Shown: positions 23,157 to 29,416 of the stretch, in pieces
Position numbering within the stretch: position 1 is the first letter of the stretch
How the letters are laid out: each line of letters starts with the position of its first letter
Assembly (NCBI GenBank): GCA_030145625.1
Contig: JAQYVF010000039.1
Location: 1-41,531, forward strand
Reading direction: 5' to 3'
DNA: 41,531 nucleotides
DNA from: Desulfocapsa sp.
GTDB lineage: Bacteria > Desulfobacterota > Desulfobulbia > Desulfobulbales > Desulfocapsaceae
The notes under the pieces: generated by a model
What the model was told of the DNA's origin: nothing
Databases searched by the model: none
What the model saw: only the letters and a program-made list of their open reading frames with translations
Position numbers and translations under genes: made by a program

Positions 23157-24698
23157 TTAGAACTCCTCTACCCATTCGGTTTCGATGCTGAACTCTTCTC
23201 CGTCAGCTCCACTCTCTGACAGTTGAAACAGGTTTGCAATATTTTGTTGGCTCTGGTTGCCGAGGATGTCTCTGGCTGTCAGCAGGCACTGGATCTTGTA
23301 TTCTGGATCAGGACTGCTGTCAAGTTCAATGGTCACCGGGAGCTCAGTACCCTGCACCAATTTGAGCAACTCTCCGTCTTCTCCAAAAAATTTGGCCCAC
23401 CAAAAGTAGATGGGGGTGTCGATGGTGTTGTCCAGATCGACCAGCACTCGATCCAGATCTTGATTTACATCCACGACGATCAGTGGCGGTTCAGGCCTGA
23501 ACTGAACCTTTGCCTCGGCAGAGGACTCACGTTGGGCTCGATCCCATACTGTGAAGGTGATCCAGTAGTTACCGGCAGGTGCAATACCGCCCAGTGAGGT
23601 CTTTCCCTGCCAGGTAATGCGCCTTGGCATAAGACCGGAAGCTCCCATGAGGACTATGGCCTCTTCCTCTTCATCAATAACGGTGATTTCCCACCGGGAA
23701 ATTGGCTCAGGTTCCAGAAGCTTAGGGATAATAATAAGTTTGTCGCTGAATAATATTTCCCCGTCAAGTTCCGTGCCGATCAGGTGGAGTTTGACGGTTG
23801 GTTTTTCAACATCGATACTGTAGGAGCCGACTATCCCTTCTTGAGAGATACCTGACGGCCAAGTGGCCTTTAAGGTTATGAGAAAGGTGCCGGCATCCTC
23901 TACTGCTGGCCAGGAGGTTTGCAGATAATATCCTTCCTCATCGGGAATGAGGGGGTGCTCCTGTCCGTTTGCCTGAACGATGAGTTGGGGTTGGGGAGCT
24001 TCTTCATCCAGCAAATTGTGCATCTTTATTTTACATGATACATTTTCACCAGGTCTGAGATATTGGGGGGAGATGATAACTGTGTCGATATCTAAGTTAC
24101 TCAGTGGTTCCCCTCCCAGATCAACATGTTCCGGCATGGTGGCAAAAAGACTGGTGAAGAAAGGCTCGTAGAGATCTTCAAGTTTGTGTGGATCTTCTAT
24201 GCCCAGGAAACTGATCATGTCCGAGTAGTAGAGATGCTCTGTCTGTGCCCAGACAATCCGTTCGTCCGAAGTCCTGCTGAGCTGAAGATTAAGGCTTAAC
24301 AGGGGGGTGTCACTCTCTTCAATTTGGCAGACCGTGGACTGGAGCACCAGGTCTGCTCCTAGTTCTTTGCGTATCAGTGAGGTTTGGTAACTGGTGAGTT
24401 TGCCAAGGGATCTGATGCGGTTACGAACCAGAAAATGCATGACCTCTTCAGCCGGAATAAGAATTTTACCTCGTTTGAGGAGTTCCTGGCGTACCTTTTC
24501 GGTGAGCTGGCTGTTGATCCCATTGGGGTCAATACTCAGATCGAGTAGGGGGAAAAAGGCTATGGACTGGGCAGATGCTATCCCGGCGCAGGAGAATATT
24601 GCTATGAGCAGGCTAAGGCATAGTACGCGCAACAGAACAGATTTTTGGTCTTTTGCACGTACCTTGCGGGTGGAGAGTTGTCCTGCCATTGTACTCAC
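23157..24698 (-). CDS. Envelope protein with CsgG-like N-domain and Ig-like C-domains
   Basis: A protein of 513 residues. The start is GTG 24698, overlapping the upstream stop (GTGA); ATG 24689 is an alternative. A signal peptide (LLRVLCLSLLIAIFSCAGIASA) is followed at about 44-190 by the same alpha-beta pattern as its two neighbours: SIAFFPLLDLS, LTEKVRQELLKRGKILIPAEE, LIRKELGADLVLQSTVCQI and DERIVWAQTEHL. Residues about 205-490 are beta-rich Ig/FN3-like modules (IISPQYLRPGENVSCKIKM, GIAPAGNYWITFTVWDRA), ending in an acidic tail. It carries no hemes. A large beta-sandwich extension on a CsgG-like base could reach peptidoglycan or partners in the periplasm or at the surface (inference). Confidence 0.85.
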   Translation of the reverse strand: MSTMAGQLSTRKVRAKDQKSVLLRVLCLSLLIAIFSCAGIASAQSIAFFPLLDLSIDPNGINSQLTEKVRQELLKRGKILIPAEEVMHFLVRNRIRSLGKLTSYQTSLIRKELGADLVLQSTVCQIEESDTPLLSLNLQLSRTSDERIVWAQTEHLYYSDMISFLGIEDPHKLEDLYEPFFTSLFATMPEHVDLGGEPLSNLDIDTVIISPQYLRPGENVSCKIKMHNLLDEEAPQPQLIVQANGQEHPLIPDEEGYYLQTSWPAVEDAGTFLITLKATWPSGISQEGIVGSYSIDVEKPTVKLHLIGTELDGEILFSDKLIIIPKLLEPEPISRWEITVIDEEEEAIVLMGASGLMPRRITWQGKTSLGGIAPAGNYWITFTVWDRAQRESSAEAKVQFRPEPPLIVVDVNQDLDRVLVDLDNTIDTPIYFWWAKFFGEDGELLKLVQGTELPVTIELDSSPDPEYKIQCLLTARDILGNQSQQNIANLFQLSESGADGEEFSIETEWVEEF

Positions 24699-25273
24699 TT
24701 AGGAATAGTTGAAAGCATATTGTTCAGCAACTCAACAGTGATTTGAAAGGCATCCATGGGATCTAATCCAAACAGCCGGTCGGACAGGGAATATCCACTC
24801 AGGGTGTCGCTGGTTCGCCAGAGTATCAGAGCAGATTCCCCATCCAGAAGCTGCAGAGTTAACGACATCTCCGGATAGCTGAAAGAACCCTGACGACTTT
24901 GTCCGATATTGTTGACCGTACCAACAACGATACTCTGGACATTGAGTCTCTGGGTTAACCTTTTAATCAGTGGAGCATCCAGAGGGGTGCTCGGGTCTAT
25001 ACCCATCTCGTTAAGGGCGCTGTCGACAACTCCCTTGTCTGCAACATCAAAGATGCCCATGGCCATGATCTGCGTGGCTGTCACATCGCGGATGCGCTTG
25101 GAGGCGTATTCATCCTGGGTGTTGTTTTCAAAAGGGAGGATAGCAACCCTGGTGACGTAGCTCAGATCTATACCTTCCCGGAGATAGGTCTGGGTGGATG
25201 AGCTTTTGGATGAACATCCGTAGCTTGTAAGCAGGGATAAGGTCAGGAGGATTATGCATGTGATCGTTTTCAT
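24695..25273 (-). CDS. CsgG/LpoB-like lipoprotein (first of a trio)
   Basis: A protein of 192 residues with a lipoprotein-like signal (IILLTLSLLTSYGC, lipid Cys at residue 20; the lipobox is weak because Ser replaces the usual Leu at -3). The mature domain reads VTRVAILPFENNTQDEYASKRI, then TATQIMAMGIFDVADKGVVD, LTQRLNVQSIVVGTVNNI and LTLQLLDGESALILWRT, the typical CsgG/LpoB/TolB-N alternation. It starts three nucleotides after the barrel gene, so it is almost certainly co-expressed with it. An outer-membrane accessory or secretion role is inferred. Three such domains in consecutive genes suggest they form a hetero-oligomer. Confidence 0.86.
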   Translation of the reverse strand: MKTITCIILLTLSLLTSYGCSSKSSSTQTYLREGIDLSYVTRVAILPFENNTQDEYASKRIRDVTATQIMAMGIFDVADKGVVDSALNEMGIDPSTPLDAPLIKRLTQRLNVQSIVVGTVNNIGQSRQGSFSYPEMSLTLQLLDGESALILWRTSDTLSGYSLSDRLFGLDPMDAFQITVELLNNMLSTIPK

Positions 25274-25276
25274 AGG

Positions 25277-27373
25277 CTAAAACCTTGCTGTGAGGCGGGC
25301 ATTGACGAACCAGCCGTTGTCTTCTTGGGTTATGAGGTAATTGGCTATGGACTGCATGGTTAAAAATTCGCTTATGTTCCAACTCCAGTTGGCATTAAAG
25401 TTATTCACGGTCTCTTCTTCCGTGCTGCTGATCTTGTGACCGACAGTAACCTGTGTCTTGGAATTGCGAATCAAGGACACGTTGGTGTCTAAGCGAAAGC
25501 TTTGATAATTGGACCAATCCTCCCCATAGCCCTGGGATGCGTTGGCCAGTATCGAGAGCAGTTCAGAGGGGCGCCAGTTCACATTGATCGTGGCTCGGCC
25601 TCCAGACTCCTCGGTATCAACAATTTCTGTGAACCCGACCCCGGTACTTCCATGTTCTGCGATAAGATCGACCAGAAGGGTAGGACGCAGGCGCGCGGTG
25701 AGGGTCCAGCGTAATGCGAGATTTTCACTCGTACTATTCTCAAGTTCATTCTTGTTGAAGATGGTGTTAATATCCAGAGTTGTGTCCAGATTCGGGTAGA
25801 GAGCAGCGATTAAATTAAGATGGATGTTGTTGTTCGACGTCTCCAGGACATCATCAGTGGAATTCTCGTTTCTGGTTATGCCAATATTTGTTTCAAGGGT
25901 TGGCAGGAATGTTGATTGAACGGTCAAGGCATAAGAGCGTTGGCTGGTGTCGGAAATCTCGCTGTTGGTCGTGATTGTGTCGTTGATGGTAAATGAGGGG
26001 ATGAAGTACTGATTGTACCACCATCTGGCATTTGCTGTTTGAAAAAGACGCCTGCGGTCGTTGCCGCCGGTCGTGTAGTCAGAATCATCCCATACCATGG
26101 AATAGCTGAGGCTGGTGTCTGTGCTTGGTGTGTAGCGGAGATTCAGGTCGGTCAAGGTCCTGGTGTATTCCTGGGTTTCGGCGAGACTTGTACCGGAACT
26201 GGTCTGGTGGCGATAAGCCTCAATTTCGGTTACCGGAATGGCAAGAGTCAAAGGCCAGTTAGTAACTACCAGTTTCAGGTAGATTCGTTGTATGCCGCCG
26301 GTGTTTACCTGGAAACGGAATCTGTCCTGGTCATAGGTCGTGCCTGCATTGATCACTTCTCTCTGCCAGTTCACACCGTCATCACTTGAATAGAGATCCC
26401 AGCGCAGTGAACTGGTCTCGGCGATGAGCAATGGGTCAATCTGACTGGTGTAAACGTAGAGGAAATCAACGGCTTGGAAGTCTGCCTTGATTCCGAGGTT
26501 GGCTATCTCGTGGAGGTTGATGGTAAAGGCTGTATTGTTCCTGTTACCGTCTATGAGAGCGGGTGATGAAGGGAGTCTTCCAGTAAGGGGAGTGGGATCC
26601 ACCCCGGCCAATCCCTGGCTGAGCCCTACTCTCACGGCGATGTTGTCACCTTCAGCGGTGATGTCGGTGCTGGTGTTGGTTATTTGTCCTGAAAAAGTCA
26701 GGTTCATCCGGTTGGTAAAAAAAGAACGATTGTAATCGACGCGGCCGAAGTGTTTTTTCTCGTCGTAGCTGCTCTGTTCAACGAAGTCATCCCGTAGTTG
26801 GGTGTAATAACTGTAATATGCCTCAAAGTGATCTACCTCCCACTGGGCAATAAATTCTGACCATTTTCGGCTGGTGTCGGTCACAGGGACCTCTTCGTCG
26901 TCACTTAACCAGTTTTGGCCTATGTTGATGCTCACGTTTGGCCAGAAACGATAATCCCAGTTGGAGGCGAGAATGGCTTCCCAGTTGGAGTCGGTCTGGT
27001 TGTAGCTTTGGGAGTTGTTGGTCTTGTTCATGAACCCACTGATTTCGGCGAGAAAGATGTCGTTTTCAACCTGAAGGCTGCCGGTGGGTGAAAGGGTTTC
27101 CCGGACAATATTGCCGGTTGTCTCGTTCCGGGAATAATTGACGTTGGTGTCAAGAAAAATAGCTCGTGTTACTCTGGGATTCCATTGCAGACCATAGCGC
27201 TGATTGAAGGCATTGATGTCCTCCTCTTCACCTGCATGGTTTGCGCTGGCTTGCCAGGAGGCATCAAGGGCAATTTCCTCACCATGGACATGGCTGGCAA
27301 TAAGTAGGGAAAGGCAACAAAAGGAGAGCCAAGAGCGAAGAATAAGCTTTATATGAAACCCTTGACTGTTCAC
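25277..27373 (-). CDS. Outer-membrane beta-barrel, likely porin sheath of the cytochrome conduit, with discoidin-like insert
   Basis: A protein of 698 residues from a GTG start; signal peptide LILRSWLSFCCLSLLIASHVHG. The mature protein has no cysteine, alternates polar/hydrophobic and aromatic residues in strand after strand (SINIGQNWL, NLTFSGQITNTS, LNLRYTPSTDTSLSYSMVW, ATINVNWRPSELLSILANAS), and ends with NARLTARF, a C-terminal Phe that is the classic BAM recognition signal. At residues about 290-390 a different module interrupts the barrel pattern: FLYVYTSQID, WDLYSSDDGVNWQREV and RIYLKLVVTNW...VTEIEAY, as in F5/8 type C (discoidin) domains. The size suits a barrel of more than 20 strands. 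Leading an operon with 26- and 16-heme cytochromes, it would be the insulating sheath (inference by analogy with MtrB and OetI). Confidence 0.88.
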   Translation of the reverse strand: MNSQGFHIKLILRSWLSFCCLSLLIASHVHGEEIALDASWQASANHAGEEEDINAFNQRYGLQWNPRVTRAIFLDTNVNYSRNETTGNIVRETLSPTGSLQVENDIFLAEISGFMNKTNNSQSYNQTDSNWEAILASNWDYRFWPNVSINIGQNWLSDDEEVPVTDTSRKWSEFIAQWEVDHFEAYYSYYTQLRDDFVEQSSYDEKKHFGRVDYNRSFFTNRMNLTFSGQITNTSTDITAEGDNIAVRVGLSQGLAGVDPTPLTGRLPSSPALIDGNRNNTAFTINLHEIANLGIKADFQAVDFLYVYTSQIDPLLIAETSSLRWDLYSSDDGVNWQREVINAGTTYDQDRFRFQVNTGGIQRIYLKLVVTNWPLTLAIPVTEIEAYRHQTSSGTSLAETQEYTRTLTDLNLRYTPSTDTSLSYSMVWDDSDYTTGGNDRRRLFQTANARWWYNQYFIPSFTINDTITTNSEISDTSQRSYALTVQSTFLPTLETNIGITRNENSTDDVLETSNNNIHLNLIAALYPNLDTTLDINTIFNKNELENSTSENLALRWTLTARLRPTLLVDLIAEHGSTGVGFTEIVDTEESGGRATINVNWRPSELLSILANASQGYGEDWSNYQSFRLDTNVSLIRNSKTQVTVGHKISSTEEETVNNFNANWSWNISEFLTMQSIANYLITQEDNGWFVNARLTARF

Positions 27374-27482
27374 AATTGCCTGGTTTTTTCTTTACAGAAA
27401 AAGAATGCTGAATTTTTGTTAGTACCTGTAAAAATCATGGCCAATATTTCTGGTGATGGCCACCCTCACTTACGACATTCTG

Positions 27483-27511
27483 TATATAAAACAGAGTGGG
27501 AAATAAGGCAA
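27483..27511 (-). promoter_or_regulatory. Candidate sigma-70 promoter for the conduit operon
   Basis: On the minus strand, TTGCCT (27506-27511) and TATATA (27483-27488) are separated by 17 nt and lie about 110 nt before the barrel start codon. Each box matches four of six consensus bases. It is the best candidate in the 299-nt gap, but untested. Confidence 0.4.
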
Positions 27512-27543
27512 ATTATCCTTGCTGACTGGCCACAGAGGCGGGG

Positions 27544-27577
27544 CCACCTGCAATGAATATTTGTCTGCCACAGGTGG
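27544..27577. repeat. 7-bp inverted repeat upstream of the conduit promoter candidate
   Basis: CCACCTG (27544-27550) and CAGGTGG (27571-27577) are separated by 20 nt, between the terminator of the OmcS-like gene and the promoter candidate. Centre-to-centre spacing of 27 nt could suit two half-sites of a regulator. Confidence 0.35.
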
Positions 27578-27595
27578 ATCACAGGGAAGTGCTAC

Positions 27596-27634
27596 AAAAA
27601 ATCCCCCTGTTCACGATAAAATGGAACAGGGGGA
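27596..27634 (-). terminator. Rho-independent terminator of OmcS-like copy 2
   Basis: A perfect 11-bp stem (27602-27612 with 27624-27634, core CCCCCTGTTC) with an 11-nt loop is followed on the minus strand by six T. It lies 39 nt past the stop codon of the cytochrome gene at 27673. Confidence 0.9.
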
Positions 27635-27672
27635 AGCGGTGGTCAGTGTGTATACCTTACAGGGGCGTGATC

Positions 27673-28785
27673 TTAATTTTTGGTGGTATGACACTCAAAA
27701 CATGCACCAGAGCCGCCGGTTCCGGCAGAAACTGCCGAATAATCCCAGCGCAGCAGGTCGGAATAGCTTGACCCATGAGCCCGATGGCAGGAGATACAGG
27801 TAACAATTGCATCATCACCTGTGAAGGTGATAGCATTTTTGACAGCACTGACATCGTCACTGGCCACGGGGGCGGAAACCACGTAAGGGTTGCCGGCTCC
27901 GCCATAACTACGGTATTCAGAAGTTCCGCCGGTGTTGGCCATGTCAAAGTCTGTTGGGTGACGAACCCAGGGACTGGCAAAGGCTCCTGTGGTCGGGTTG
28001 GTTCCTCCTACTTCGCCGGCACCGTTGTGGAAGTCATTGTGGCAGCGGGCACAGAGAGAGGAAATGGTGTCGGTTTGATCTGTGGTGTCGGTGGTTCTGT
28101 CAACACCCTTGTACTGATTATGAGCGGTAACTGTGGGCTGATATTCCCAGTCGGGATCTTCCAGGCCTATTACGCCAAGGAGAAAACGGAAACTTGTGGC
28201 TGTGGTGCTACCGTCAATGGTACTGTCATCGGCATGGTGTGTCCCGGAGATGGCAGCGAAATCGCTGGTTTCAGCGCTGTCACCATGGCAGCCATTGGCG
28301 CCGGCACATCTGAGCTGGGCTGTAAGGCCGACAAGGGCTCCCGGAGGCATATTGAGCAATACTGCATCCTGAGGCGCCATGCCGTCAGTGGCTACGTTAT
28401 GTCCGGTTTGATCAGTAAGTGATCCGTCGGCGCCTGCTGTGCGACTGGCAACCCAGTAGAAAGAGCCGCCGGCCAAGGTGTCACCTGTGGTGCCGTCAAC
28501 GCCGTAAGTTGGGGCGCTGGTGTCGGAGACATAAGGGATAACGTTGGTACCGTCGTTGGATCCGGTATGGCAGGCGACGCATCCTCTAAGGAGCAGGACA
28601 TCATTCGGTGCTGTCTGAGCGGCGCCGGCAGCGTCGAAAGCCATGGGGGCTCCGTCCTGACTGTTATGCATGGTGTGACATATGGCACACTGGCCTGCAA
28701 CTTTTGCGGCTGCAGGGGCAGCAAGCAGAAGCACTCCCATGCTCGCCAAGGCCCCATAGTGATACCATTTCTTGTTTAATTTCAT
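27673..28785 (-). CDS. OmcS-like hexaheme c-type cytochrome (copy 2)
   Basis: A protein of 370 residues; signal peptide GALASMGVLLLAAPAAA, with a strong GGGAGGG ribosome-binding site. Five CXXCH motifs (CAICH, CVACH, CARCH, CISCH, CFECH) plus C-AGANG-CH (28285-28308), the same CX5CH position as in copy 1, give six potential hemes. Shared landmarks with copy 1 include CHTMHNSQD, LAGG(S/N)FYWV, GHN, MPPG, an aromatic EYQPT/EYRPT element, ISSLCxxCHxxFHNGAG, W(V/L)RHPTD(F/Y)DM, CxSCHRAHGSxYS and a terminal CHT(T/A)KN. These landmarks recall OmcS-family extracellular cytochromes. It is monocistronic: its own promoter candidate lies upstream and a strong terminator downstream. A high-output secreted, possibly filamentous, cytochrome is inferred. 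Confidence 0.93.
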   Translation of the reverse strand: MKLNKKWYHYGALASMGVLLLAAPAAAKVAGQCAICHTMHNSQDGAPMAFDAAGAAQTAPNDVLLLRGCVACHTGSNDGTNVIPYVSDTSAPTYGVDGTTGDTLAGGSFYWVASRTAGADGSLTDQTGHNVATDGMAPQDAVLLNMPPGALVGLTAQLRCAGANGCHGDSAETSDFAAISGTHHADDSTIDGSTTATSFRFLLGVIGLEDPDWEYQPTVTAHNQYKGVDRTTDTTDQTDTISSLCARCHNDFHNGAGEVGGTNPTTGAFASPWVRHPTDFDMANTGGTSEYRSYGGAGNPYVVSAPVASDDVSAVKNAITFTGDDAIVTCISCHRAHGSSYSDLLRWDYSAVSAGTGGSGACFECHTTKN

Positions 28786-29416
28786 TTTACCCTCCCATTG
28801 TGTTTACGGTCCATCTGTCGCCAGGGATATTCCTGAAAGGCGATGAGTAGTGTCTTCTTCCCAAAGGCACTTCCGCAGGTGCAGCCATCGCTGGATGACA
28901 TTTGTTTTATCGTATCTACTAATTTCACTATAAAAGGTTTTTGGTCAATTTCACAAGAGAAATTGTGATATATCTCGGTATTTTTTTTTGTACTGCGCTT
29001 TTTTTGTACTGATAGTGTAATTTTTATATTTTTATTTTAGCGAGTTATCTTTGTTGCATGTTAGGATTCATTCTTATTTTTTATCATGTTGGTGTTTATC
29101 GATTTGTTACCATGTCTATTGTATTCACAACCATTGTAGAGAGTCGTTGCGCTCTACCTAACTATCAGTTATATTTATTTAATTGTTTTGTGAAACAAAA
29201 GATTGAGGAGAGTTTTTGGCGCCACGGAGGACTAAAATGTAATTGGATTACCAGGTGTCGCTAAATTTTCTACCCGGACGTGGTATCCTCTGTTGTGGTA
29301 CCGGCTTGGACCTGAAGAAAATTATCTTTTGAGATCATGCTTGCGAGCGCTTTTTTTTTGATACCTTACGCTACATCAGGGAGATAGCTGCCGGGTGCGC
29401 TTTTTTTTGTAGTTTA
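28786..29416. other. 631-nt AT-rich gap between OmcS-like copy 2 and glgX
   Basis: I see no convincing gene. It holds a promoter candidate for the minus-strand cytochrome gene and a structured leader (GCGATG 28840-28845 pairing with CATCGC 28886-28891 around an inner GCAC/GTGC stem). Close to glgX are two copies of GCGC followed by eight or nine T (29347-29359 and 29397-29408). A 68-codon plus-strand frame at 29058-29264 has no ribosome-binding site and atypical composition. Confidence 0.5.
28927..28956 (-). promoter_or_regulatory. Candidate promoter of OmcS-like copy 2
   Basis: Minus-strand TTGTGA (28951-28956) and TATAGT (28927-28932) with an 18-nt spacer, giving a predicted leader of about 130 nt. 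The surrounding sequence is very AT-rich, so chance matches are easy. Confidence 0.3.

Noticed and set aside
29058-29264. 68-codon plus-strand frame in the AT-rich gap
   Set aside because: No ribosome-binding site, composition of non-coding AT-rich DNA, no motif.
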